Below, piece after piece: positions 43,763-52,395 of a DNA stretch of 64,000 bases. Numbering within the stretch: the stretch's first letter is position 1; each line of letters opens with the position of its first letter. Both the position numbers and the translations under genes were made by a program. A model generated the notes under the pieces. That model did not search any database. It worked only from the letters and a program-made list of their open reading frames with translations, and had not been told where the DNA came from. The stretch is taken from assembly GCF_017948485.1 (NCBI RefSeq), contig NZ_JAFFSX010000001.1, positions 558,001-622,000 on the forward strand. Reading direction: 5' to 3'. The DNA comes from Streptomyces sp. GESEQ-35 (GTDB taxonomy: Bacteria; Actinomycetota; Actinomycetes; Streptomycetales; Streptomycetaceae).

Positions 43763-44403
43763 CAGTAGTCCTCCTCTACGAGGGTCGTGCTGCGCGGCAG
43801 GCCGAGTACGCGCCCGTCCGGCGTGGCCAACAGCAGGTCGACACCTGCCGGGAATCCCGCGACCGCTTCGGCCCGTGCCTCGACGATCCCGGCCGGCAGT
43901 CCGTGCGGCGCGACCACGAGCTCGCCGGGTATGCCGGGACCCGACAGCCGCCAGTTCCGGGCCCCGCCGTGCAGGTCGGACACCGGGAGGCACAGCAGCG
44001 CGCCGTCCTCCGGTGCCTCGGCACTGCCCCGGTGCAGTCGCCGGATCTCGTCCGGTGTCACGGGGCGGACGGCCGCGGCCAGTCGGGCGGCCTCCAGGGG
44101 GACCGCGGGAGCGTTCGTGGCCACGCTCACCACGTCCGACCAGCGCTGCACACCGTCCTCCAGAACGCAGAACCCGGTGCCGAGGTCGGCGAGCGCGAGG
44201 ACCGGCAGCAGGGCGGTGGGAACCGTGCCCGGCACGTCCGCGGGATAGCGGGTGACGAAGCCCGGCCGGGCGAGCGCGTCGAGTACGGCACGGAACACGC
44301 CCTGAGCCTGCGCCGGCGTCGGCTTCGCGGCGGTCACCAGTTGCGCGGTCTCCGGGGGGCCGGGCGACCGTTCTGCCACGGTCACGGTGTCCGCCTCGGT
44401 CAC
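43762..44403 (-). CDS. phnH: PhnH, C-P lyase core subunit
   Basis: A 213-residue protein (E. coli 194). GTG at 44401-44403 overlaps the phnG stop (GTGA). Family features include AQGVFRAVLDALARPG, ALLPVLALADLGTGFCVLED and GPGIPGELVVAPHGLPAG, with the C-terminal GVDLLLATPDGRVLGLPRST. PhnH is a structural subunit related to PLP-dependent transferases without the cofactor, and part of the PhnGHIJ core. Confidence 0.92.
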   Translation of the reverse strand: MTEADTVTVAERSPGPPETAQLVTAAKPTPAQAQGVFRAVLDALARPGFVTRYPADVPGTVPTALLPVLALADLGTGFCVLEDGVQRWSDVVSVATNAPAVPLEAARLAAAVRPVTPDEIRRLHRGSAEAPEDGALLCLPVSDLHGGARNWRLSGPGIPGELVVAPHGLPAGIVEARAEAVAGFPAGVDLLLATPDGRVLGLPRSTTLVEEDY

Positions 44404-44834
44404 GTCAGCTCCTCGAACTCGACGACGGTCGGGGCGAGTTCCGCCCACTCCTGGACTTCGCGCTGTTCCCGGCGGACCGCCACGCGCTCGCACAGCTGGT
44501 CGATCTCGGCCGCGCGCGGCCTGCCGGACTGCACCTCGGCGTCGAGCACGGCGGCGGCCAGCACTGCGGCGCGATCGTCGCCGAGCCGCATGGCCCAGCC
44601 GCGGTGGCCGGCGAGTTCCACCTCGGCCCGACAGGCCAGCACATCGCCGAGGAGGAACCGCTGGGCCAGGACGGGCTCGCGGATCTGCGCGGTCACACAG
44701 CCGACCTCGGGTGCCACCAGGACACGTATCCGCGTGCCGTCCGCGAGACAGTCGTCGGCCAGCGCGATGAGTTCCTCCCGCTCCGCCTCGGCCAGCAGGG
44801 CGCACCGATGCTCCCTACTCAACACTTGCGTCAC
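44400..44834 (-). CDS. phnG: PhnG, C-P lyase core subunit
   Basis: A 144-residue protein (E. coli 150). Conserved stretches are LVAPEVGCVTAQIREPVLAQRF, LLGDVLACRAEVELAGHRGWAM and LGDDRAAVLAAAVLDAEV. GTG at 44832-44834 has GGGGAG upstream and lies inside the end of phnF, giving a 20-base overlap. First gene of the core-complex block. Confidence 0.92.
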   Translation of the reverse strand: MTQVLSREHRCALLAEAEREELIALADDCLADGTRIRVLVAPEVGCVTAQIREPVLAQRFLLGDVLACRAEVELAGHRGWAMRLGDDRAAVLAAAVLDAEVQSGRPRAAEIDQLCERVAVRREQREVQEWAELAPTVVEFEELT

Positions 44835-45576
44835 CTTTTCTCCCCTTTCTCTCCGGTGCGACGGGCTGTTCGTCGAGTTCGACCACCACGCGCACCGCGT
44901 CGGCCCGGGTCCAGGTGCGGCTGCACATCAGGACGGTGCCGGTCACTTCGTCCCGGCTGACGCTCTCCACCAGCCAGGCGGGCTGACTGCTCTCCATCCG
45001 CAGCGCCCCCAGCACCTCGGCCGGAGGAACGTCGATGCTCACCCGGCACCACGCCCGCACGGGCCGTACCCGCCCCATCTGACGCAGCACCATGTCGACC
45101 GACTCGACGGCGTGGAGGGCCAGATCAAGGTCGGGCACCTCGTCCACGGGAATCCACTCGTGCACCCACGACGCGAGGAGGTCGTCGATGTAGAACTCCC
45201 GCACCACCTCGTGCACGGGCGACCCCGAGGGGCGCTCGAACCGGTCCACGAGATCAGCGGGCAGGCCCGTCCTGCGCACCGACTTGACCAGCGCGCGTGG
45301 CGTGGCGCCCGCCGCCGCGATCGTGGTCGACCACGACGGCGGTGCACTGCGCGAGATGACGTAGTCGATCCGGCGGTTGACGAAGGTGCCCGAACCCTGG
45401 GTCCGGCGCACCACGAACCTGCGTTCCAATTCCTGTACCGCTGCGCGGGCGGCTGCCCTGCCGACGCCGAAGCGGCGCGCGATGTCCGCCTCGCTGGCCA
45501 CCCGCGTACCGCGGGTACAGCCGTCGAGTTCGGCAGCCAACTGGTCCGCGATCTCCAGATACCTGGTCGCACTCAC
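44815..45576 (-). CDS. phnF: PhnF-type GntR/UTRA regulator
   Basis: A 253-residue protein. The N-terminal winged helix holds YLEIADQLAAEL, ASEADIARRFGVGRAAARAAV and RRTQGSGTFVNRRIDYV. The UTRA ligand-binding domain follows (PVHEVVREFYIDDLLASWVHEWIP). It sits between the transporter genes and the core genes, as phnF does in E. coli, and overlaps phnG. It probably represses the operon and responds to a phosphonate or phosphate-related ligand. TGGTCTA at 45588-45594, just upstream, matches half of the inverted repeat reported for mycobacterial PhnF, from memory. Confidence 0.9.
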   Translation of the reverse strand: MSATRYLEIADQLAAELDGCTRGTRVASEADIARRFGVGRAAARAAVQELERRFVVRRTQGSGTFVNRRIDYVISRSAPPSWSTTIAAAGATPRALVKSVRRTGLPADLVDRFERPSGSPVHEVVREFYIDDLLASWVHEWIPVDEVPDLDLALHAVESVDMVLRQMGRVRPVRAWCRVSIDVPPAEVLGALRMESSQPAWLVESVSRDEVTGTVLMCSRTWTRADAVRVVVELDEQPVAPERKGRKGDASVE

Positions 45577-45691
45577 ACCATCAACCGTGGTCTACGGACT
45601 CGTCCGGACAACTTGTTGCCAGCCAACGATCCCGACCCGGGAAGTGAACAGTCCCGACAGTTGTATGGCGCTTTTTCCGCTCCCTTTGCCT
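45577..45691. promoter_or_regulatory. phnE-phnF spacer with possible PhnF and PHO-box half-sites
   Basis: A spacer of 115 bases, the only sizeable gap in the phn block. TGGTCTA lies at 45588-45594. On the minus strand GTTCACTTCCC (45639-45649) fits 9 of 11 positions of a Streptomyces PHO-box repeat unit, but the adjoining units are poor. A promoter for phnF onward may lie here; both site calls are weak. Confidence 0.3.
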
Positions 45692-47431
45692 TCAGCGCAC
45701 GATCCGGCGCAGCCAGACCGCCAGCAGCTCCACGAGGAGCACGGTGCCGAACACGAGCAGCAGCACGGTGGTGACGACACCGAACTCGAGGACTCTGGAG
45801 GCATTGAGCAGATCGAATCCGATGCCCCCGGCGCCGACGATGCCGAGGAGCGTCGCCGAGCGGATGTTGGTGTCGAGCTGGTAGAGGACGTGACCGACCA
45901 GGGCCGGCCGGGCCTGCGGCAGCGTCGCGGACCAGAAGACCTGCCACCGCGCCGCTCCGGTGGCGCGTACGGCCGCCTCGACGCCGGGATCCACTTCCTC
46001 CAGCGAATCGGCTACGAGCTTGCCGAGCAGTCCGACGGCGCCGACACCGAGCGCCAGAGCGCCCGCGACCGCGCCGAGGCCGGTAATCACCACGAAGACG
46101 ATGGCGAGGACGAGTTCGGGGATGCCGCGCACCAGGACCACGAATGTCCGGAACGCCGTGGCCGTAGCGGGCGAGGGCGACACGTTGCGTGCCGCCAGCG
46201 CGCCGATGGGCAGGGCGAGCACCGCGCCGATCAGCGTCGCCGCGAAGGCGATCTTCACGGTCACGAAGAGATCGGTCAACAGGGTCGGCAGGATGCCGCC
46301 GGTCTCGGGCGGCCAGAACAGACCGAGCGTGTGAACGATGTTGCCCAGCGCGCCGAGGAACTGTCCGGCCGAGAGGTCAGCACCCCAGATGCAGGCGGCC
46401 AGCGCCAGAAGGCTCGTCACCGCGTACCCGGCACGCCTGGCGCGGCGGGGGGTCCAGGGTGGGTTGATGCGCGCCGGGTCGGGGGCCGCCGTTTTCGCCG
46501 GCGGACGCGTCACACCCTCCGCTCGGAGGCGCGGTGCCGGAACCCAGCCCGGCGCGGCCCGCCGGTTTCCCGCGTCGGTGTTCCGCAGCAGCGCCCGCCG
46601 GATCGCACCGGAGAGCAGTTCCACGAGCACGCACAGCACGAGCACCACCAGCGCGAGTGCCATGCCCCGCTGGTAGTTCAGGGAGCCGAGGGACTCCGCG
46701 ATCGCGAAACCGAGCCCGTTGACGCCGACGAATCCCAGCACCACGGAGACGCGGAGGTTGATGTCGAGCCGATGGAGGGCGTTGGCCACCAGGGCGGGCA
46801 GGACCTGCGGCAGCACACCCGAGATCAGCTGCTGGATGCGCGAGGCGCCGGTGGCGCGCACGGCGGTCCGCGGCCCCTCGTCGATCTGCTCGACGGCGTC
46901 GGCGTACATCTTGCCGACCATGCCGACCGAGTGCAGGCCCATGGCCAGAATGCCGGTGAGCGCGCCCAGGCCGAAGATGCGGAAGAACACGATCGCCAGC
47001 ACCACGTCCGGCACGGCCCGCGCCAGCACGATGACGCCACGCGCCGCGAATCGTGCCGTCGGGTGCGGGGTGGTGTTGCCGGCCGCCAGCACCGCCACCG
47101 GGAGGCTGAGCACAACCGACAGCGCGGTCGCGCACACCACGATGGCCATCGTCTGCCCGCACAGCTTCAGCAGTTCGCCGAGGGGCGGGAAGTCGAGCGG
47201 GAACATCCGCCGGCTGAAGTCGACCGCGTTCGAGGCGCTGTCCGTCGAGGTGGCCACGTTGATGCGCAGATCGACGAAGGTCCAGCAGGCGAAGCCGAGC
47301 AGCGCGGCCATCACGAGCAGTGCGGCGACCCCGCCCGCGCGGGGCCGGGCCAGGGTCCGCGACGCGGAGGACAGCGATACCGGCTGCGTCGGCGGCGGTG
47401 TCTTCGGTGCTTGCGTGGTCTGTACGGTCAT
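45692..47431 (-). CDS. phnE: PhnE, phosphonate ABC permease, tandem double-length form
   Basis: A 579-residue protein, twice the size of E. coli PhnE. Two PhnE-like halves follow one another, each with a permease loop of the DEGPRTAVRATGASRIQQLI (first) and DPGVEAAVRATGAARWQVFW (second) type and each with LARAVPDVVLAIVFFRIFG or VRGIPELVLAIVFVVITG. A loop of about 60 residues with a Pro/Arg-rich stretch joins them near residues 305-345. The fusion supplies both transmembrane halves in one chain. ATG at 47429-47431. Neighbours are phnC upstream and phnF downstream. Confidence 0.94.
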   Translation of the reverse strand: MTVQTTQAPKTPPPTQPVSLSSASRTLARPRAGGVAALLVMAALLGFACWTFVDLRINVATSTDSASNAVDFSRRMFPLDFPPLGELLKLCGQTMAIVVCATALSVVLSLPVAVLAAGNTTPHPTARFAARGVIVLARAVPDVVLAIVFFRIFGLGALTGILAMGLHSVGMVGKMYADAVEQIDEGPRTAVRATGASRIQQLISGVLPQVLPALVANALHRLDINLRVSVVLGFVGVNGLGFAIAESLGSLNYQRGMALALVVLVLCVLVELLSGAIRRALLRNTDAGNRRAAPGWVPAPRLRAEGVTRPPAKTAAPDPARINPPWTPRRARRAGYAVTSLLALAACIWGADLSAGQFLGALGNIVHTLGLFWPPETGGILPTLLTDLFVTVKIAFAATLIGAVLALPIGALAARNVSPSPATATAFRTFVVLVRGIPELVLAIVFVVITGLGAVAGALALGVGAVGLLGKLVADSLEEVDPGVEAAVRATGAARWQVFWSATLPQARPALVGHVLYQLDTNIRSATLLGIVGAGGIGFDLLNASRVLEFGVVTTVLLLVFGTVLLVELLAVWLRRIVR

Positions 47432-47435
47432 GGCG

Positions 47436-48272
47436 TCAGCCCGCCCCGGCCGCGAGTACGGCTGGAGCCGCGGCGCCCAGACGCTCGTACACGGACATGG
47501 CCTCATCGCGTGTCAGACCGGCCACCGGGCTGTCCATCAGCACGCGTCCGGCACGCAGACCGATCACCCGGTGCCCCCATGACAGGGCCAGGTCGACCTG
47601 GTGAAGGCTGCACACGACGGTGAGCCGCTCCTCCTCGCCGATCTCTTTGATGAGCCGCATGACTTGAGCGGAGGACTCGGGGTCGAGTGAGGCGACCGGT
47701 TCGTCGGCGAGCAGGATCTCGGGGCGCTGCATCAGCGCCCGGGCGACGGCGACGCGCTGCTGCTGGCCGCCGGAGAGCGTGTCGGCCCGCTGGAAGGCCT
47801 GGCTGAGCAGACCGACCCGCTCAAGGTGGCGCAGCGCCTCACGCCGCACCGGCTTCGGGTAGCTGATCAGGCCGAGCCGGGGTCCGCGCAGCCGGCCCAG
47901 CGCTCCGGTGCAGACGTTTTCGAGGACGGTGAGGCTGCCGACGAGATGGAACTGCTGGAAGACGAATCCGATCCGGCGGCGAAGCCTGCGCAGTTCGGCG
48001 CCACCGGCCCGGCCCACCTCGGTGCCGAGCACGGTGACCGTTCCGGCGGTGGCCCGCTGGAGCCCGTCGACATGACGCAGAAGCGTCGACTTGCCGGACC
48101 CGGACAGCCCGAGCAGAACGACCATCTCCCCCGCCCGCACGCTCAGCGAGACATTGTCGAGGGCGACCACATCGGAGTCGAACCGCTTGCTCACCCCTTC
48201 GAATCGCAGCACGGGTTCGGGGACACGGCCGGCCTCCGGGGATCGCTCGCCTGACGTCAGGACTCGACGCAC
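47436..48272 (-). CDS. phnC: PhnC, phosphonate ABC transporter ATPase
   Basis: A 278-residue ABC ATPase. Walker A is GLSGSGKST, signature LSGGQQQRV, Walker B EILLADEPVASLDP and H-loop SLHQVD. The PhnC-type FQQFHLVGSLTVLENVCTG and GRLRGPRLGLISYPKP stretches fit the phosphonate branch. GTG at 48270-48272 overlaps the end of phnD by 16 bases; a GTG 15 codons later (VPEPVLRFEG) is an alternative start. It energises the PhnE permease. Confidence 0.93.
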   Translation of the reverse strand: MRRVLTSGERSPEAGRVPEPVLRFEGVSKRFDSDVVALDNVSLSVRAGEMVVLLGLSGSGKSTLLRHVDGLQRATAGTVTVLGTEVGRAGGAELRRLRRRIGFVFQQFHLVGSLTVLENVCTGALGRLRGPRLGLISYPKPVRREALRHLERVGLLSQAFQRADTLSGGQQQRVAVARALMQRPEILLADEPVASLDPESSAQVMRLIKEIGEEERLTVVCSLHQVDLALSWGHRVIGLRAGRVLMDSPVAGLTRDEAMSVYERLGAAAPAVLAAGAG

Positions 48273-49213
48273 TGCTTGTCCTTGGTGATGTCGCAGACCT
48301 TGCGGACACCGTCGTAGAGCGAGTCGGTCACCGGCGCGAATCCCCAGTCACCGGCGTCGTCCACCTCGCACTTGCTGCCGGTGCAGTAGCCGTGGGCCTT
48401 GAGGTAGTCGACGTTGGCCTTGTTCTGGAACGCGTCGGTGATCTTCTTCTTCAGGTCCGCGTCGAGATCGTCGCTGATCGCCACCGGGGAGCCGGGAATG
48501 ACCGCGGACTTCCACACCGTGGTGATCTCGCCCTTCTCGATCTCGCCCTTCTCGATCAGCTGCTTGTCGACCATGGTGTCGTAGGCGAAACCGACGTCGC
48601 ACTGGCCGCTCTTGACCGCGAGCACCGAGGCGTCGTGGCCGCCCGCCATCACCGCGGTGATGTCCTTGTCCGGGTTGATTCCGGCCTCGAGCAGCCCGGC
48701 GCGCGGATAGAGGTAGCCGGAGGTGGAGTTCGGGTCCACGAAGCAGACCTTCTTGCCCTTGAAGCCCTTCAGGTCCTTGACGGGCGAACCCGACTTGACG
48801 ATGCCGTAGGACTGGTAGCCGGGCTTCGCGCCCTTCGTCTCGATGCCGGCGGCGATCGGAGTGGTCGTGACTCCGGAGCTCTTCGCCTGGACATAGGAGA
48901 ACGGCCCGTACGCGGCGATCTGGACCTTGCCCGAACGCTGTCCTTCGACAACGGCCGCGTAGTTGGTGGCGGTCTGGAACGTGATCTGCTTGCCGGTCTC
49001 CTTCTCCAGCAGCTTGATAACGGACTGGTAGGACGCTTTGAGGTCGGTCGAGTTCTCGGCGGGCACGGCAGCCATGACGAGGCTGTCCGTGCTGCCGCCC
49101 TGCGCCGATGACGTGGAGGAATTGCCGGCACTCTCGCCGCAGCCGGACAGAGCGAGAACGGAGGCGGCGGACACCGCAAGAGCGCTGAGAACGCGCCGGT
49201 TCAGGTGGAACAT
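48257..49213 (-). CDS. phnD: PhnD, phosphonate-binding lipoprotein
   Basis: A 318-residue protein. ATG at 49211-49213 follows GAGGAGAAG. The signal peptide ends in LALSGC (Cys about residue 25) and a Ser/Gly-rich linker follows. PhnD family features: AAVPAENSTDLKASYQSVIK, EGQRSGKVQIAAYGPFSYVQ, GKKVCFVDPNSTSGYLYPRA and VLAVKSGQCDVGFAYDTMVD. It is the first gene of the phn block and captures phosphonates outside the membrane. The nearby terminator of the GH110 gene suggests that transcription starts fresh just before it. Confidence 0.94.
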   Translation of the reverse strand: MFHLNRRVLSALAVSAASVLALSGCGESAGNSSTSSAQGGSTDSLVMAAVPAENSTDLKASYQSVIKLLEKETGKQITFQTATNYAAVVEGQRSGKVQIAAYGPFSYVQAKSSGVTTTPIAAGIETKGAKPGYQSYGIVKSGSPVKDLKGFKGKKVCFVDPNSTSGYLYPRAGLLEAGINPDKDITAVMAGGHDASVLAVKSGQCDVGFAYDTMVDKQLIEKGEIEKGEITTVWKSAVIPGSPVAISDDLDADLKKKITDAFQNKANVDYLKAHGYCTGSKCEVDDAGDWGFAPVTDSLYDGVRKVCDITKDKQCVES

Positions 49214-49334
49214 CGCGTGACTTCTCCTCTTCGCCGCTGGGCGGCGAACGGCGATCAGTGAGGCAAGGCTGTGGGCGAGCCGTGCCGCTGCGGAGAAGTG
49301 ATGGTTTCGGCCTGTCGAACGCGACAGGTCTCTT
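49214..49334. promoter_or_regulatory. phnD promoter region with a 7-bp inverted repeat
   Basis: CCTGTCG (49311-49317) and CGACAGG (49322-49328) form a perfect inverted repeat around AACG, about 100 bases before the phnD start. It may be an operator of the phn operon. No convincing PHO box was found by eye. Confidence 0.4.
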
Positions 49335-49367
49335 GCCGCCACCCGACCGGACGACTGGGGTGGCGGC
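49335..49367 (-). terminator. Terminator hairpin after the GH110 gene
   Basis: GCCGCCACCC (49335-49344) pairs perfectly with GGGTGGCGGC (49358-49367) across 13 bases, 15 bases beyond the GH110 stop. It separates the GH110 gene from the phn operon on the same strand. Confidence 0.75.
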
Positions 49368-49381
49368 CTTGTGCAACGGGC

Positions 49382-51238
49382 TCAGTCCGAGACCACGGAG
49401 GTGTTCAGGCCCTTGTCGTAGTGGTTGCGCGCGATCCGGATGTCCGAACTGCCGTGGAAGACGAACAGTGGGGAGGTGTACGGCGGGTGGTCCGATCCGT
49501 CCAGCCGCCGGACGGTGTTGCCGGTGAAGGCGAACCCGCCGACGCTCTTGGCGTTGACGACGGTGACGTCACCGATGTCGAACGAGTTGTGCTCGACCGA
49601 GATGTTGTGATGCACCGGGTTCGCGGGGTCGATGACCTGGTTGGTCGGCTCCACGAAGATGACGGGACCGCTGGGCCGGGTGAACGAGTTCCCACGGATC
49701 GTGAGGTGGGAGACCGGCCCGGACTCGTACCACTGATAGGCGTCGGCGGAGACGTAGATGCTGGCCATGGACATCGCGTCGAACCGGTTGCCGGTGATGA
49801 GGACGGGTTTGCGGGTCGTGACCAGAATGCCGCGGGTCGGCACGTTGCGGAAAACGTTGCCGGAGATGACGACCGACGGGGTGGCCGTGACGTTCTCGAC
49901 GACCGTGCCGCCGATCTCGACCCCGGCGGGGACCGGCCGGTCGAAGGTGACGGTCATCGTGGTCAGCGGCTTGTCGTGATCCATGCCGCTCGGCCCGTCG
50001 ACCGCGGTGACCACGGCGTGCGCGTCGGCCAGCGGGGTCATCGTGCGCTTGGTGGCGAACTCGACCTCGTCACCCGGGGCGAACTGCGGGAATCCGGCGG
50101 TCTGCGGGTGCTTGTAGGCGAGGGTGAGGGTGGACGGCCCGGGTTTCCCGACGACCTCCAGGTAGGTGCCGTGGATGTTGATCGGGTCGTCGTGCGGGCC
50201 GTCGAAGACGTTCCTGGTGATCGAGACTTTCCCCTTGACGCCGGACATCTGCACGAAGTCCGCGAATGAGGATGTCGACCGGCCGGACTTCGGATCGGGT
50301 GCGAAGTTCACCTTGTCGATGGAGATGTTCTCGCTGAACTGCCCCACCACACCGAAGGATTGGAGGTAGTAGGCGTTCATCGAGCGCATCGTGACGTTCT
50401 TGGACTCCCAGATGAAGGCGCCCGGCTCCGTGCGCTCGATGAGGCGCATCTGATAGACAAGTCCGGCGTCGGCCGGCGGTGCCGCGGTGGTGTAGTCGAT
50501 CCGGATCCGGCGGCCGCCGAGGTCCGTGACCGCGGAGACGTCGTTGAACAGAGGGTTGTCTCCGCGCCGGGTCCGTTGCGCCTTGGGGTCGTGGATCTGC
50601 GTGTACTGGAGGCCGTCGACGCCCTCCCAATACGGCTGGCCGGTGGCCGGACTGGTCTCGCCGAGCCAGGTGATGTGCGTGCCGTTCACTCGGTACGGGC
50701 TGCCGGCGGGGATCTTCAGGACGCGGTAGGCGTGTCCGTCGGCGACGCCGGTGGCGGCGACGGTCGCGTCGATGACCTCGGGGGCCGCGTAGTCGAAGGA
50801 GAAGTTCGTGAAGGTCACATTGGTCGAGCGGATCGACGCGAACGCCGTCTGGAGGCCGTGGTAGACGAGCTTGGCTCCGCCGCCGTCGATGGTGACGTCG
50901 TGCATGTCCTCGACGAGCAGCCCGATCTTCTTGTCCCGGTAACGCTGGTCGGCGCCAACGGTGTTGGACACGTAGAGCTCACGCGTCTCGGCCCGTTCGG
51001 GGTAGAGCTGGTAGGTGCCCTTCGAGAAGACGACCCGGACCGGCCGATCGACGCTCTTGGCGTGCCGCAGTGCCGCGGCGACAGCGGGCGCCGAGTCCGT
51101 CCGGCCTGTGGGGTCGGCTCCGTAGTCGTCCACATCGACCACGACCGGTCTCGCACTTGGTACTGCGGCGACGGGACCGGCGGCACCTCCGAACAACGCG
51201 AGTGCCAACCCGAGAAACACGAACCGAGACTTTGACAT
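49382..51238 (-). CDS. Secreted GH110 alpha-1,3-galactosidase
   Basis: A 618-residue protein. ATG at 51236-51238 follows GGAGGGG and begins a signal peptide (MSKSRFVFLGLALALFGGAA then GPVAA). The right-handed beta-helix opens with VVDVDDYGADPTGRTDSAPAVAAAL, followed by the GH110-type segments LVEDMHDVTIDGGGAKLVYHG, FDGPHDDPINIHGTYLEVV (with the Asp pair of the active-site region) and repeated ITGNRFDAMSMASIYVSADA turns. Family members, first described in part from Streptomyces, remove terminal alpha-1,3-galactose as in blood-group B and linear alpha-Gal structures. The LacI gene upstream is on the same strand and probably regulates it. Confidence 0.9.
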   Translation of the reverse strand: MSKSRFVFLGLALALFGGAAGPVAAVPSARPVVVDVDDYGADPTGRTDSAPAVAAALRHAKSVDRPVRVVFSKGTYQLYPERAETRELYVSNTVGADQRYRDKKIGLLVEDMHDVTIDGGGAKLVYHGLQTAFASIRSTNVTFTNFSFDYAAPEVIDATVAATGVADGHAYRVLKIPAGSPYRVNGTHITWLGETSPATGQPYWEGVDGLQYTQIHDPKAQRTRRGDNPLFNDVSAVTDLGGRRIRIDYTTAAPPADAGLVYQMRLIERTEPGAFIWESKNVTMRSMNAYYLQSFGVVGQFSENISIDKVNFAPDPKSGRSTSSFADFVQMSGVKGKVSITRNVFDGPHDDPINIHGTYLEVVGKPGPSTLTLAYKHPQTAGFPQFAPGDEVEFATKRTMTPLADAHAVVTAVDGPSGMDHDKPLTTMTVTFDRPVPAGVEIGGTVVENVTATPSVVISGNVFRNVPTRGILVTTRKPVLITGNRFDAMSMASIYVSADAYQWYESGPVSHLTIRGNSFTRPSGPVIFVEPTNQVIDPANPVHHNISVEHNSFDIGDVTVVNAKSVGGFAFTGNTVRRLDGSDHPPYTSPLFVFHGSSDIRIARNHYDKGLNTSVVSD

Positions 51239-51367
51239 CGCCCCTCCGGAGCGTCCAAGAATCACGAAACACCCAATGAATAGAGGGAGTTGCCCCCGGC
51301 TTCCCGACCAGATCCCCGAGCAGAGTGTCTATAGATCCGATGTCTAGGTCAATGGTGTGGACGAGTC
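51239..51367. promoter_or_regulatory. GH110 promoter region with GTCCAAG half-site
   Basis: On the minus strand TTGACC (51347-51352) could be a -35 box, with TATAGA or GACACT as -10 downstream. GTCCAAG (51253-51259) matches an arm of the inverted repeat upstream of the divergent gene set at 52396-52426. This suggests that the LacI protein controls both sides. Confidence 0.4.
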
Positions 51368-52366
51368 TCACTCTGCCCTCGGCGCCGCCGTACTCGCGCG
51401 GATCACCAGTTCGGGGTCGAAGAGGAGCTCGCCGACGGGGACGTCACGGTTACCGACCAGCGCGAGGATGCTGCGGGCCACCTCCGAGGCCAGGCGGTCG
51501 GCCGGCTGGCGGACCGTGGTGAGCGGGGGGTCGACGAAGTCCATGATCATGGCGCCGTCGTAGCCGACGACCGACACATCGCCCGGGACGTCGTACCCCT
51601 GACGGCGTGCGCCGCGGATCGCGCCAAGTGCCATGTAGTCGCTGGCGGCGACGACGGCTGTGGCACCGCGGCCGAGGAGCGAGATCGCGGCGGACTGGCC
51701 GCCCTCGACGGTGTAGGACTGCCGGACCACCCACTGCTCCGGATCCGCCACCCCGCGCCGAGCGAGCGAGGAGATGAAACCGCTCACGCGGCGGTCGGCC
51801 GGGCGGTTGCCGACCGGGCCCGAAGCCATACCGATGCGGCGGTGACCCAGCCGGTGGAGATGGTCGACGGCGAGTTCGGCGGCCAGCAGGTCGTCGGTGG
51901 AGAACACCGGCGCCTCTCCCCCGCCCTCGAACTCGCCGTTGACCCCGACGAACGGGATCCTGCGGGAGCGCAGAAGCTCGTACGCCGCCGGGTCCGCGCC
52001 CTCGATCGTGTTGCTGGCGGAGAGGAAGACGACGGCGGCGATGCCCCGGTCGGCGAGGGAGGTCACGAAGTCCAGCTCCTGCACTCCGCCGGGGAAGCAG
52101 GGGCACAGGACCGTCTTCAGGCCGTGCGGGGCGAGCGTGGACTCGATCCGTTCGCAGACGTCGGCGAAGAACGGGTTGGACACCAACTCCGTGATGACCG
52201 CGACGAGTTGGCCCCGCGTCTGCCGCTCGTACCCCAGGTCGGCCATCGCCTCCTCGACCGCCTCGCGGGTCCTGCGCGACACACCCTGACGCCGGTTGAT
52301 GACGCGACTGACCGTGGCCTCACTCACCTGCGCCCGGACCGCGACCTCGGTGATGCCGACCTTCAT
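51368..52366 (-). CDS. LacI family regulator of the galactosidase region
   Basis: A 332-residue protein with GGAGGG before the ATG at 52364-52366. The HTH is VGITEVAVRAQVSEATVSRV with VINRRQGVSRRTREAVEEAM and the hinge DLGYERQTRGQ. The effector domain includes ITELVSNPFFADVCERIEST, GHRRIGMASGPVGNRPADRR and VPGDVSVVGYDGAMIMDFVD. It is located between the GH110 gene (same strand, downstream) and the divergent six-hairpin protein gene, and an inverted repeat lies 30 bases upstream of its start. It likely represses all three. Confidence 0.92.
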   Translation of the reverse strand: MKVGITEVAVRAQVSEATVSRVINRRQGVSRRTREAVEEAMADLGYERQTRGQLVAVITELVSNPFFADVCERIESTLAPHGLKTVLCPCFPGGVQELDFVTSLADRGIAAVVFLSASNTIEGADPAAYELLRSRRIPFVGVNGEFEGGGEAPVFSTDDLLAAELAVDHLHRLGHRRIGMASGPVGNRPADRRVSGFISSLARRGVADPEQWVVRQSYTVEGGQSAAISLLGRGATAVVAASDYMALGAIRGARRQGYDVPGDVSVVGYDGAMIMDFVDPPLTTVRQPADRLASEVARSILALVGNRDVPVGELLFDPELVIRASTAAPRAE

Positions 52367-52395
52367 ACGGTTCCCTCCGCCCTGACTTGCAATGT

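Noticed and set aside
49214..49381. PHO box upstream of phnD
   Set aside because: GTTCGCCGCCC on the minus strand matches the repeat unit too poorly, and no second unit follows at the right spacing.
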